This document shows, piece after piece, positions 1 through 12,098 of a stretch of DNA of 64,000 nt. The number at the start of each line of letters is the position of its first letter. The first letter of the stretch is position 1. This DNA is from Acanthochlamys bracteata (Eukaryota; Streptophyta; Magnoliopsida; Pandanales; Velloziaceae): positions 62,001-126,000 of the forward strand of contig CM034127.1 of assembly GCA_019914995.1 (NCBI GenBank). The letters run 5' to 3'. The position numbers and the translations under genes are program-made. Below the pieces are notes generated by a model that worked only from the letters and a program-made list of their open reading frames with translations, was not told the origin of the DNA and did not search any database.

Positions 1-2372
1 CACACCGTCCATGAAGTCAGAGAAACATGAGGATATTTCCCATGAATTTGACCTCTTAAGGAGGGAGATGATTGAGCTTTGTGAAATTGAAGATAATGCA
101 TTGCTTGATAATCCAACTTTGTCAGAAACACCATTCGAAGAAAATACGGACAATGGAAATTATAGTATGGATGCAGTTGTTTCTGATGAAGCTCCTGATG
201 ATCTGGATCTTCGGAATTGTCACCAACCAGCAGATGTAGCAGTAAAATCTGGCCGTCAACATGAGAGAAGAGCTAGAAGAGCAAGGGCTGCTCAGAAAGC
301 TGCTGCTGGTGTTGTTACTATGAAGCCGGGATCATCTAGCAGGAAAAAACGCTCCTCTTTGCAGGAGATTGATTACTCAGATCCATTGCGCTATTTGAGG
401 AGCACAACTACCACTTCCAGGCTTCTTACAGCTAATGAGGAGCTAGAACTTTCTGCAGGAATTCAGGTAAATTTCGTATACTTAGAAACAATACCTTGTG
501 GGTGCACTAAAATTCCATAGATGGCTGAACTATCATGAATTCTTAACACAACTTGGACTTCCTTGTAACAGACTTTGAGTTTTCCAAGAGAAAAAGTCTC
601 AATTATCTAGTTTCCCTGTGGGAATCTCTTGTATGAATATAGACGGGCAAAAAAACATAAAAAAAGAAAACAGGCATTTCATCTTGGTTGATGTAGGTCG
701 GTAACATATGGTTGTATAGAGCATGTTTTTTGAAATTATTCTATCTTACTTGCACTGATTATTTAGTCACATCTGATTGAGCAAGTCAACTTGGATGGTT
801 CACGCATTCCTTGTAACTTATTAGGAAATATTCTATGTAAGCAGTTCAATTTATCAGAATATGCATAATGGGGAAAGTATATCTCTTATAAGTAAACTTA
901 TGGCAAATTTGCAGATGTTCTTCTATGACTTTGCAATTGTAGTACTTCCAGTTCGTACTTACACTTTCTAACAGGAAATAGCAATTAATTCAGGGCTCTC
1001 CTTTTTTCTTTTCACATTCTATTTGATGATGTTGTTGGATAATATCACTATTCTCTCCAAGGTATCATAGGTATATTGTGATGAAACACCATATAAATAT
1101 AGATGATGTCATGTACTTGTATGCAGCTAAAATATCTAGATGAAAGTCTTCATTGCAAATTCATTTTGTAGGATCTGTTAAAGCTTGAAAGGCTACGAGA
1201 GGAGCTTACACAAAAAAATGGTGTTCAACCCACGTTCGTGCAATGGGCAGCTGCAGCTAGACTTGACCAGAGAACTCTCAGAAAGCGATTAAACTATGGC
1301 ACTCGTTGCAAGGATAAAATGATAAAAAGCAACATACGACTTGTTATATCCATAGCTAAGAACTATCAAGGCGCTGGAATGAACCTTCAGGATCTTGTTC
1401 AGGTATAAACATATTTTGCTGAGCAATTATGTGGAGTAATATACACCTATTTCCCAATTCTGCAAATTTAGTCTTCAAACTTGCTTGCAGGAAGGATGTC
1501 GAGGCCTGGTAAAGGGTGCTGAAAAGTTTGATGCTTCTAAAGGTTTTAAATTCTCTACCTATGCCCATTGGTGGATCAAGCAAGCTGTCCGCAAGTCACT
1601 TTCAGACCAGTCTAGGACAATTCGCTTGCCGGTAAGCTATCCCTTGTGCACAAAACAATCTCATAAGCATGAAAATGTTATGCATTTGGACAACGATGTT
1701 TCAAATTAAAAGAGAAAGACTGAACTAAATTACCTTGTTTCTTAAAGATGTGTTCCATGTTAACATGATATATAATTGTTATGATGTATATTTTCCAGTT
1801 CCACATGGTTGAGGCTACTTACCGTGTAAAGGAGGCTAGAAAGCAGCTATACAGTGAGAATGGAAGATATCCTGACAATGAAGAAGTTGCAGAAGCAACT
1901 GGGTTATCGATGAAGAGGCTCACTGCTGTAATGCTAACACCTAAAGCTCCAAGGTCACTTGACCAGAAAATTGGAATCAACCAAAATATGAAACCTTCGG
2001 TTAGTCCTTCTTATCCTTGGCAAACTATGTTCATAGAAATATAATGTTCTCATGCGTGTAGTTCTCTTCGTGTTTCAAATATGTCAGGAAGTGATTGCAG
2101 ATCCAGATGCGGAAACATCTGAAGAGATACTGATCAAGCAGTTCATGAAGCAGGATCTTAACAAGGTTCTGGATAGTCTGAACCCGAGAGAGAAGCAGGT
2201 GATTAAATGGAGGTTTGGGCTAGAAGATGGAAGGATGAAGACGTTGCAAGAGATCGGGGAGCTAATGGGTGTAAGTAGGGAAAGGATCAGGCAAATAGAA
2301 TCTACAGCCTTCAGAAAACTGAAAAACAAAAAGAGAACTAAACATCTGCTGCAATACTTAACAAAATCATAG
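1..2372 (+). CDS. SIG2: Plastid RNA polymerase sigma factor, SIG2-type (5' end outside window)
   Basis: Nuclear-encoded sigma-70 factor that directs the bacterial-type plastid RNA polymerase (PEP) to promoters. Exons seen: up to 466, 1172-1402, 1491-1631, 1799-1999 and 2088-2372, all joining in phase 0 with GT-AG introns. The first exon carries a basic stretch ([10 protein letters not shown]) and then region 1.2 ([25 protein letters not shown]). Exons 2-3 carry regions 2.1-2.4 ([39 protein letters not shown]). Exon 4 carries region 3. Exon 5 carries region 4 with the helix-turn-helix ([20 protein letters not shown]). The protein ends in HLLQYLTKS. Alternative members SIG1 and SIG6 fit less well: as I remember them, the spacing and the PLRYLR and GSS-KKKR stretches are closest to Arabidopsis SIG2. 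The transit peptide and true start lie upstream of the window; the ATG at 11 is probably internal. Confidence 0.93.
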
Positions 2373-3485
2373 CATACAATCGATCACATTTAGCTACCGT
2401 CCATGATTTTACCATAAAAGCAGCAGGAACTTTTGGAGTTCTTTTGTTTTTCCTTCCTCGGCCGAATGAAACCCACTCAATATATTATGTTGTAATTATC
2501 TTTGATATTTCATGTATTGTATAGACATGTAAAATTTATCATCTGTAGAGAAACGAGATCAACTAATTTATTTTAGGAAGCCTGTACAAAGTTCTTCTTG
2601 CTGTCCCATGGGAATTTCATTTCCTGCTGCGTGTTGATGAAGTCCCAGATGCAAACAAGAATAGCATGTAAGGAATATGGGCGAGTCTTGCTATTGTTAT
2701 ATATTTGTTCACTTCACTTTCGGACTGAGAGCCCGTTCGGCACAGCTTATAATAAACTGTTTATTAATTTTTTTTTATTTCATATTTTTTAATATATATT
2801 TTATAAATATATAAAAAATTTATTTAAAAATTTAGAAAGTATAAAAAAATTCTACGGAGTGAGATCTTTTTATTGTATATTTTTATTATTTTTTTGAAAG
2901 TAAAAAAAATAAAACTTATTTTTAAAAAAAATAAAAATATTTTTTATTTTCGAAAAGTTTTATTTTATAAGTATTACCAAACGTCATGAGGACTTGAGAT
3001 AAGAGATATTTAGCAATACTTGACGATATGTTTCTTAAAATAATATTTTTAATAAATTTTTTAATTTATAACAAAATTAAAACTACGTATAAATTATACA
3101 TATAAGTTTATATTATATATATATATATAATTTATATTAAAAAGTTAAGTTTAGTTTTTTGAAAATCCTAAAATAAATTTTATTTTAGAAAAACTTATTA
3201 TTTTAAAAACTTGCGTATCATCTTTGTTTTGTTGACAATTTTATTTAGTATGGTGTAAGAAATAAAAAGCCAGCATGCTGTTGTGAAATTAAAGTAACCA
3301 TAAGCGATGAAGAAGATAAAGCATTGACATTGCAGTTAAAATTCATGATAAAAAAAGCCTCTTTCTTTGAGGAAACAAAGATAAAAGAGAATCAATAACC
3401 TCTTTCTTTGAGGTCCATTTGTTGTGTTTGCTCGGAGGAGAAAAAAAAAAAAAAAAGGAAAACAGAAACGGCAGCGGGGCAAAGC
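2373..3485. other. Intergenic: SIG2 3' UTR, MITE copy 1, AT-rich spacer
   Basis: The first ~350 bases are a plausible 3' UTR. An AT-rich repeat (2732-2983, listed separately) follows, then a further A/T-rich spacer with a short (TA)n run near 3114-3128. The last ~70 bases before the next gene are purine-rich. I see no gene here. Confidence 0.6.
2732..2983 (+). repeat. MITE-like AT-rich element, copy 1
   Basis: About 250 bp. It starts with CCGTTCGGCACAGCTTATAA and ends with TTATAAGTATTACCAAACG. The outermost bases form an inverted pair (CGTTYGG / CCAAACG), and the interior is almost pure A/T able to fold as a long hairpin. The right end matches the left end of the copy at 18081, and the left end matches that copy's right end in reverse complement. 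Confidence 0.7.
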
Positions 3486-5865
3486 ATGCTTATTTGTTCT
3501 TCTTCTTCTTGGTGTTGTTCGCTCCGTTGGGGTATTCCGCGTTGTTCTGTTTTCCTCCGCAACGCTTATTCTTTCCGCCGCCACGTGCTCGCCTACGTCG
3601 GAGACCTGAAGAGGAGCAGCCCGGAACTGGTGGAGATGGAGTACGCCGACCTCAGCCTCAACCACAACACCCACGTCAGTCCGCCGTCATTCTGTCTCTC
3701 ACTTTCCTTCTTCTTCTTTTTCTTCTCATTCTATCTTGTTATTATTTAAATTTTGCAGCCTCTGGGACACATCAGAATCCGACAACATGTCAACCCGCTC
3801 AGCTCAACTTTCTCTGTTCGTGTTTTTTTCCTTCTTTTTTTCACTTGCTTATGTTGTTAACTTCTCACAAATCTCAATTAGAAGCATGAATGAATAAATT
3901 CATTGAATGGTCGGTGGCATTAAGTGCAGGTGCCGGTAGAGGTCCCTGATTGGAAAACTGTGTTTACAGACCCTCAGCTGCCCCTCATGGTCGACATTGG
4001 ATGCGGTACTCATTTATTTTCTTCCCAATCCCTCACTGCCAGCATTGACAGCATTCAGTAACAATTTTGTTATCTAGCAAGCTATTAGAGGGTTATCTAG
4101 TTTTTCATTGAATCATGGATGATAGTTGACTATCTTGTTAGCTAAATTGCATCATTTGACAAAAGAAGACTTGGAACTTGGGTGTTTATGTATGGGATTA
4201 TTCCTCATACTGTCAATGTACCAAGATTGCAAGCACCTTGTCTTACATTTATCTACCTCCTAGATATGTATAGACATGCCGAGCACTACTCTGGGGCTTC
4301 TCGAGCTGGAAAGCAAATTTATGATGCAACACTCTTTCCAATGCGTTTATTACAACTGTGAAATACTTGACATTTGTTAAAATACTGATCAGTTTTTGAG
4401 GCAGTTACTAATACATTCATATACCTAGGCAGTGGAAGATTCCTCATTTGGCTTGCAAAAAGATCCCCAGAAATAAACTATCTAGGGCTTGAAATTCGAC
4501 AGAAGGTGAAGTATTCAAATATAAAATAAGCTGGTACGCAATGTATTTGCATCGGTACATATGTCTCCGGCTAGAAACTATTGTGATTTGCAACCAAGTG
4601 CTTCTTGGTGGTTTCTTCTCTTACAATGTGTCCTTTGACTGTGCAGTTAGTTCAACGTTCTCAATTTTGGGCCAAAGAGTTGGGCGTTGGGAACATGTAA
4701 GAGGTTACTTGCTTGTTGTGCATCTTAAAGAAAGAAACTGATTACTGATTACTCAATGATGCTTTCTATAGTTGCTTCCTGTTTGCAAATGCGACAATAT
4801 CTTTTGAACAGTTGGTGGCAACGTACCCCGGGCCTCTATCTTTAGTTTCAATATTGGTAAGCTCTTGCAGTACTAGCTCTTCTACTTTTGCTTGTTTAGT
4901 ACTATTCCTAGCACAATCCATAAGAATTTGTCAATTTGAGCTTAATTTAGTTTTAAGTTTTCTGTTTGCACTTTCCAGCTTCTATTTCGTGCTTCTTTTC
5001 TTATTTGCTTGTTTGTCTTGATTGATTTAATGCCATGGCCAACTGACAGTGTCCAGACCCTCATTTCAAGAAGAGGCATCATAAAAGACGAGTTCTGCAG
5101 AAACCTTTGGTAGATTCCATCTCGAAGCACTTGACTAGAGGTGGACAGGTATCAAACTAGCAATTCCTTCCATGGTGGAACAGTGAAACAATTTACTCGT
5201 TCAAAAACTTTCTCTGAAGTTTTGTTTGCAATTTTGTTTTCTTTTTGTAAAATGTTTGTTACTGTCCTTACAAATCACACACCTTTACTGATGATTTTGA
5301 AATTGGAATCCAATTTTCATAGACTTCTGTAAGGTTTCAAAGAGGTTGGACTCTAACTACTTAGTCAATGTATATACCAGCTGTCAAGCTTGTATGCATG
5401 CTTCCAAATTTTTGTTTTTATTAATAGCCCTACTGTATGTCTATGTAGCATGTAGAGATGCCTCTAGTTACTTTTGATCTTGTACTTTCATCTTTGGATT
5501 GATCCTTATGTTTCATATACGCTGTCGTTTCTTAGCTAATTTTGTAGCCCGAGTGGTTATTCTCCACGAGACATGTTACTGCCTTTTTCTTGGAGGAGCT
5601 TGACAATTGCATAATCAATTTTAACACAACTTTTCCCTAATAGGTTTTCATCCAATCAGATGTTTATGAAGTAGCAGTCGACATGAGACTTCAATTTGAT
5701 GCTCTGGCAAATGTTTTCAAACACGTTGATACTGCAGATCCAAGTTGTGAATGTGATGTTGAAGGATGGCTTTTACAAAACCCAATGGGCATAAGGACCG
5801 AACGAGAGATACATGCTGAGTTGGAAGGCGCAAAAATATATAGGCGGTTGTATCAGAAACAGTAG
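3486..5865 (+). CDS. tRNA (guanine-N7)-methyltransferase, TrmB type, probably organellar
   Basis: SAM-dependent enzyme that makes m7G in the tRNA variable loop. Exons: 3486-3674, 3759-3815, 3930-4005, 4429-4505, 4647-4696, 4772-4856, 5050-5148 and 5644-5865; phases close and give 284 aa. The SAM-binding motif is VDIGCGSGRFLIWLA, followed by YLGLEIRQK. The TrmB signature is CPDPHFKKRHHKRRVLQ, and the C-terminal block is NPMGIRTEREIHAE then GAKIYRRLYQK. The first ~60 residues are Ser/Cys/Arg-rich and lack the domain, which fits an organelle transit peptide. This bacterial-like class differs from the cytosolic TRM8 of plants. The ATG at 3486 was chosen because it is in frame with exon 1 and gives that leader. 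The donor after exon 2 reads GTTCGT, a weak consensus. Targeting (plastid or mitochondrion) is inference. Confidence 0.88.
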
Positions 5866-7550
5866 TAGTTTACTCACAGTTTAACAACTTATAAGATACT
5901 TGATTTGGGATTTCTATGTTTTTTAGTCTTAATCTCATCATAAAAAACTGAATATATATTTATTTCTTATTTTTGGATAACTGACACTAGACAGTGGTGT
6001 GTATAATGTTTAACGTAGTCCAAAGATTTCTGATATATGGAGTCTTCATAGATGGCGACGGGAGAAATCCCTAATCCAGGGGTATGCCTAAGCTTTCTGC
6101 ACGTTGAGATAGTCAATTGTAACTCGGCTGCTCAGACTTGGTTTTCGTGTTCGTTCGTTAGTAATATTTCCTTACTTACATTAACGAAAATTTATTTGGG
6201 TGGCTATTATAGGAAGGGTTGTGGTTTAGGACTTCCAGATTTCACATTCAATAGAAGCGCTGAGAATATCCAATGAAAAAGCATAATAAATTTATTAGGA
6301 ACAAGCAAAAGATATGAAGCGTACTGACACCAAACAACAATGTAATATATTTAAGTAGAAGGTAAAACGATACAAACTAAAGACCAACTTTTAGCCGGTG
6401 GTTAAAGTGGACAGAACGTCCACCCTCAATCCTATGTTTCTTGTTGGAATGATATTTGGTGGCAGAATATCTTCTCCATGGAATGACTTCCACATATCAT
6501 GGTCAGATTGCTTCGTAAGAGGTCAGCACCCTTACCTAACAAATCAAGAACAGAGCCTTTTTTGTCAAAGGTTTGTGACTTGGGATCTCAAAAGCCAGTT
6601 CGATGCTTTCTATAACACACCAATGCAGCCAGCTCTCTGATAATCCATCCTAAGATTTGCCATTCATCTTCTTGACTAAGACTTTCACTGTTGATAAAGC
6701 TATCAGCATGAAAACATTTCCCAATTCCAATCGATTTGGTTGGTTCGTAGGTCTGATCGACAGTAAAAAAAGGAGGTCCATTGGACTTCCCCCACAAGCA
6801 CTGACACAAAAATCATCTGTAGGGTTTAGGGTTTAGAGCATAGCAACCTGCGTAAAAATTATATCAAGGGCATCACCAACCTCTGTCTCGACGGTAGAAT
6901 CCAAGGGCCGTAGAGGGATCAGTTTCAGAAATATCTGAAATCGCATCCCTCCCTGACAATGCCGTTATTACCTACTCATTCATAGACACGACACAATACA
7001 ACTTTGCACTTGGAAGACATGAAAAGGATAGCAAAATCTGCATTCAAATTCTAGCAGCGGATTATGTTATGTTTCTTTATTTCTGAGCGTTTTAAGATTT
7101 ATGGATGGACATGTTCGTTCAGGAATTATCATCACTACATTTCATATAGTGTTGTTCAGACAAAACCAAAACCAAAATTAAAATTGTTCTGAACCAAAAG
7201 TAGCCGTAAACAAATCTATTTTTGCAATCGAAAAAGCAGCTGTTATGTGTTGTATGTTACGTAGCATAAGGAAACCTCGATAGAGATGTTATCCCTTTTA
7301 ATTTCTTGTAGATCGCAGGCAAGCAAGCTTCATTTGTTTGTGGAAAAGTTAAACAAAACCAACCACGCCGAAATCACAAATAAATAATTCATATATATGA
7401 TCAATTAAAAATTGTGCAAGTAAAAGTTTGGCACCAAAAAGTTGAATAAAAATGTCAATCAAATTACTACTTACCTGAACGAAACGGAACGGATATCGGG
7501 GAGATCAAGTTAGATGGGTTGCTTCAGACCTTACCGTGAACAACGAAGGC

Positions 7551-7785
7551 GCGTTTGGCTGAGCATTTTTGACGTTACTTTTTAATTTTATATTTTATAT
7601 TTTATATTTTTTAATATATATATTTTAAATATATAAAAAAATTATTTAAAAATTTTAAAAATATAATAAAATTTGTATAATAAAATTTTATTTATTATAT
7701 ATTTTTATTATTTTTTAAAAATAAAATAAAATAAAATTTATTTTAAAATTAAAAAATTTAGTTTATAAATAATTTCAAAAAGCAT
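7551..7785 (+). repeat. MITE-like AT-rich element, copy 2
   Basis: Starts GCGTTTGGCTGAGC and runs through TTTTAATATATATATTTTAAATATATA-type sequence to about 7785 (AAAAAGCATCCGAA). Its interior block order (TATTTTTTAATATATA, TTATTTAAAAATTT, TATTTTTATTATTTTTT) is the same as in copy 1. The ends are more diverged. Confidence 0.55.
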
Positions 7786-7946
7786 CCGAAGTAGCGAGAA
7801 AGAAAGAGATGGATAGATGAAAACAAAACTGATTCCTTCTTTCTTCTTCTGTGCAGTGTGCTGTTTTCTTGTTTACTGTTGTTCCTTTTGTTGTTAGTTT
7901 GTCGACGGCAAGCAAAAGCCAAGTAAGCTCGATTCCGATTTGTGAT

Positions 7947-8190
7947 GTTTGGTTGTGCTTATGAAATAGAATTTTTTTAAAATAAAATATATTTTTTTTT
8001 TTTTTAAAAATAAGTTATATTTTTTTTATTTTAAAAAATAATAAAAATATATAGTAAAAAAATTTCACTTTATAAAATTTTTTTATATTTTTTAAATTTT
8101 TAAATAAATTTTTTATATATTTATAAAATAAATATTAAAAAATATAAAAGTAAAAATTAAAAAAAAGAGTTAAGAAAAGCAATCCCAAAC
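7947..8190 (-). repeat. MITE-like AT-rich element, copy 3
   Basis: Opposite orientation to copy 2. It starts GTTTGGTTGTGCTTATGAAA and ends AGCAATCCCAAAC, so the terminal bases form an inverted GTTTGG/CCCAAAC pair. The interior matches the family in reverse complement. It lies only ~160 bp from copy 2, so the two copies could pair as a large inverted repeat. Confidence 0.6.
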
Positions 8191-8701
8191 CCCCCTTTTC
8201 GTTCGATCGACTCGGTTGAGTGCAGAGCGGAACGCTCCACCGACATTCCCCAAATCAAATCAATTTCTGTTAGGCCTCAGAAAGTCCATCGACCCAAACT
8301 TAACTAACAGCCCAATACAGAAACAATGGATCGAGCTATTTGTTATTTAGCAGGCGAAACCCAATACTATTATGGGCATATTTCAAATTGAATAGAACTC
8401 TATTTTCTCTCGTTAGAATTGGAGTTCCACTAATATTTTTTATTTCAATTACAAATAGAACTAAGAATTCGAGTTCCCAGTTCTATACAAGTGGAACTTA
8501 AGTTCTACTATATTTCTCTTTTTTAATTCACTTCCAACCCACTTCAATAATCAATTAAAACATAAAAACTAAACTCCACTTCCATCTTATTTTTCAAAAA
8601 ACTTCACTTCTTATTTTTTACTTTCACTTAACTCAGTTCCACCAACTTGAAACACGCCCTATACGATAACAGAAGAAAAAGTTATACCAAGCAATCAAAA
8701 T

Positions 8702-11700
8702 TTACTTTAATTTTCTTCTGCTAGTATGATGTGATTCTACCCAATCGCCAAGGTAGGGGTGGATTGATTTGGGGAACTCAGGTTTCCAGTCGCGCTTCTC
8801 ATCCCAGTACATGTCGTAGTATATGTATCCCAGCTTCACAGCACCGCAGCACCACTGTCCTGCGTATTTCTTCACCCGCTTCCTAAACTTGTTCTCCATT
8901 ATCTTGTCACTAAACCCTCCGAACACTTCTTCCATGGAACCAAACTGTAATATCTTAACATCCTTGTACTTGGAAAGCATTTCAACAAGCTGCGCTCAAT
9001 TCAATAAAAGAAACACATTATGTGTATACATACATACATTAGCTAATTCAATTCAGTACCGCTACTGACGTCTTCATCAAAGATTTGATATAATAACTAC
9101 GAACTTGCATATATGGTTACCTTTTCCTGACTGTTGTATATGGGGATTTTGAGTACTCCTTCAATATTTGCTGAGCTGCAGCGTTGTGGCTTGCTGCATA
9201 CTTCAACTTCAAGGATTGATTCTTTAACATGTCTTGGGAGAGATGGATTTTCAAGGAACGAGTACTCTCTGAAATCAATTCTTGGTCCGAATTCTTCTTC
9301 AGGTAGCTCCAACTGCATCACATCAACCTGCACTTGGAGAAGAGGTACTACAGTAAATGACCGTAGATTTAATTTAATTTAATATACAAGAGCTAAAGCA
9401 TATAAGGAAAACTACCTCGAATATATGGTCCATTGGACATAGGAAGGGTTGAGTGGTCATTGTTCCTTCCACAATTCCACTATGCACTTGAGTAATTCTT
9501 TCAAACTTGCACCATAATGGAGGCATTACCTGTATATCAGATCGAAACAAATTTACATGTCTGCTCTACCGACATGCACTCTATAAAATTTGTCATAATT
9601 TCACAAAGTAAAGAGAAGTCATCTGCATATTAATACTGCAGGAGTTACTAACTCACCAGAGTTCGATTTAGTAGCAAGGCAACTGCGAGAGCAGTCCTTA
9701 TATTTAGCAACTTGTAAAAAGTCAAAGAAAAACTATGAGTTCCTTTATGTCCGTAATAGAAACAAATTAAACTCACGAGACTTACTTGGTAGTTAACAAG
9801 TGAAAAATGAGATTCAAGGTTATGTGGACTATGTAGTAGCAATGTATTAGGAATGCTCGGCTTAAATGATAAGAAACCACCTGTCAAATATCATGTTTTG
9901 ACAGACTCAATCAGAACCATCAGCAGCAACCACCAGCAATTTGAAGACATGGAGAGAAACTGAATGCTGACCTGCTGAGTCATAATATTCCGGCTGGTTA
10001 TGGAAAAGCATTGCTTCACGTAATCTGTGGCGTTTACCAGGGATACCTGCAAATTGGAAAGTTGTGTGCACTGCATACGGTTCTAGTCCAAGTTGCTGAG
10101 GCATGGCCTTTGAAATTTTTATACAAAGAAACATCACACTTTTTTAGGTAATGGTTCAAAACAAGAACAAAATCAGGCATAGAACAATGCAATGGTATGT
10201 AAAACAGAAGACAGCTTTAAGAGATTATGAATAAGTTTGTACTGGCTAGAAAACATATATTCAGTATTTTGTCGCATATAGATGTTTTACCTGGACAAAG
10301 TATGTATGGCCGCTGCAAAATATACTTGCAGGTAAAAGTCCTAGTTTAAGAGTTCCATCAAAAGCATAAAATAGTCCATCTTCCCCCACCAATGGTCCTA
10401 GTCTTCTTCTTAATATATCAATAAAGATGTTCTGATCCCCTAAACTTTCATTTTCTAAGAGCTCGTCTTTCCATTCTTTTGCCATCCTTAAAACAGGTTC
10501 TGTTGGGCGCCAGTACACAATTCCGATATTATAGGAATGCTCAACTGCAACATGATAAACAAGAATCAATATCCAATGAACATACTGGCAAAGTTTCCGC
10601 CAAGTTTGCCAGAGCCCATTTAGTACAGCATCAAGGAAATCCATTAATGAGAATGTCCATCTTTTCTCATGTTAGAATAGACCCTGATCTCGCAAATAAT
10701 GCAGGATTTTCTCAGAAAAGATCTAAGGAACACAACCATTAAACAGGATACCAGATCCTTAGGATGCAACTCATAAAAACCAAATTGTAAGCATTTTTTA
10801 GTTAGAAAGTCACCTTCGTCCCAGACTTCCAAACTGTCATCAGTAACTGAAACATCTAGCTGATCCGTTGATGTTAGCATGTCTGCTTCAGAAAAACGAG
10901 ATAAATATGGAAGCGGATTCTGTTTAAAGAAGATCGCACATAAGATAATGCCTAATCAGGAAAGCAGGCGATTCTCAGAGGGTATGATTTAATTCGTTCA
11001 ACAAGCTGCAGCATCTTTCAGAATCACTCTGTATTAACAGCGAGAGAGCAACAACATATTATCCAACAATGCTCTTTCACAAGCTAGAGATGCTATCATA
11101 ATATATCCAACATATCCTCCATTATCAGGTAAATAATTGACTGCTTACATCTAAACTAGTAGTCTAAAAGGTTTACTTTACATTAGATAATCAAGACACT
11201 GGAACTTGTGTTTACCTTCAACCAAACCATGTCACAATCACACATAAGGACTTCAAAGCCTAGAGGAACCAGATCATTCATTACTCGAACTCTTTCTTTC
11301 CCCATTCTCTGGAACTCAGGTGTTCCCCAACCAGGATCAGTCGTGATCACCTTGCTGCCTGTGTCAAACACTGGAATGCCTTTCCAATACAAAGCCTCCA
11401 AGACTTTGGTGTCCATTGCACCTGATCACATGTTTCATGTGCAATATTATGAGCACGGCTGTATAACTAAACCGAATATCTATCATCTATTCTCTTGTAA
11501 GGTCGCACAAGCGCATGAGAAAGAAAGTAGTAGGCGTGAGGAGGCTTACCGACTAAAATGTTGGAGACATTGAGATCAGTCAAGTGCCTAACCCAGTTCG
11601 CAGCAAAATCCAAGAAGGCATAGTTTGCAAATGTCACGATGATGACATTGTCCTTTGCTCGACTATTGACCATCTCTTTAGTCAGCTGAAAGGCCTCAAG

Positions 11701-12098
11701 ATCAAGCATACTTCTTCTGCTATCAGGAGCCTCCCATATCTCCCTTGTCCATAGGCTTTCATAAGGATTCCTGTAAACTAGAGAGTACAAGAGGATACAT
11801 CTCAGCAAGCAAGCAATGAAGAGAACTCTTCGACGATGTCCTCCAGTATACCATCAAACTTAATTCTACATTTCAAGGACCAAAAAGAAAAACATGACCA
11901 TCTAATAATTCAAAGAAACACTCAAGCAAGCACGATAAGAATCTCCATGATCTCTGAAGTAATACCAGTAGAGTCGGCAGGTGGAGATGATGATCGGGAA
12001 GAGAGCCAAGAAGTAGCACAGAGCGTGATGAATAAGACAGTCATTAGATAAAGGAAGTGAACATAAAGCCCATTGCCACCACCCTTCTCTGCTCCCAT
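8702..12098 (-). CDS. XEG113: XEG113-like arabinosyltransferase (GT77), tandem copy A
   Basis: Golgi type II membrane glycosyltransferase. Arabidopsis XEG113 adds beta-arabinofuranose to hydroxyproline-linked arabinosides of extensins. Exons, 5' to 3' on the minus strand: 12098-11966, 11777-11550, 11421-11216, 10919-10814, 10544-10291, 10107-9972, 9880-9786, 9710-9657, 9529-9416, 9327-9121 and 8989-8702. These give 606 aa against about 640 in Arabidopsis. A membrane anchor lies at about residues 11-32. The nucleotide-sugar core includes ALYWKGIPVFDTGS, the DxD site in LMCDCDMVWLKNP, NIGIVYWRPTEP, CSGHTYFVQ and YAVHTTFQFAGIPGKRHRLRE, and the C-terminal block has GYIYYDMYWDEK. The last residues (HHTSRRKLK) differ from copy B. 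The first intron uses an acceptor 8 nt from an alternative AG, chosen for phase. RRA-type GT77 proteins are shorter, which favours XEG113. Confidence 0.9.

Larger units (their letters stand above)
5866..8701. other. Intergenic, with possible unassigned minus-strand transcript and two MITE copies
   Basis: No recognisable protein. At 6588-6809 (-) there is an open frame of about 74 codons without an ATG start. Just upstream on the minus strand are an acceptor-like site (TTTTTACGCAG, about 6853), a telo-box pair (AAACCCTAAACCCTA, about 6819-6836) and a strong donor (TTCAG/GTAAGTAG, about 7472-7485). Together these suggest a spliced transcript with unknown product. Two AT-rich elements (7551-7785 and 7947-8190) follow. 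The stretch at 6052 (ATGGCGACGGGAG) starts a short open frame I do not recognise. Confidence 0.35.
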
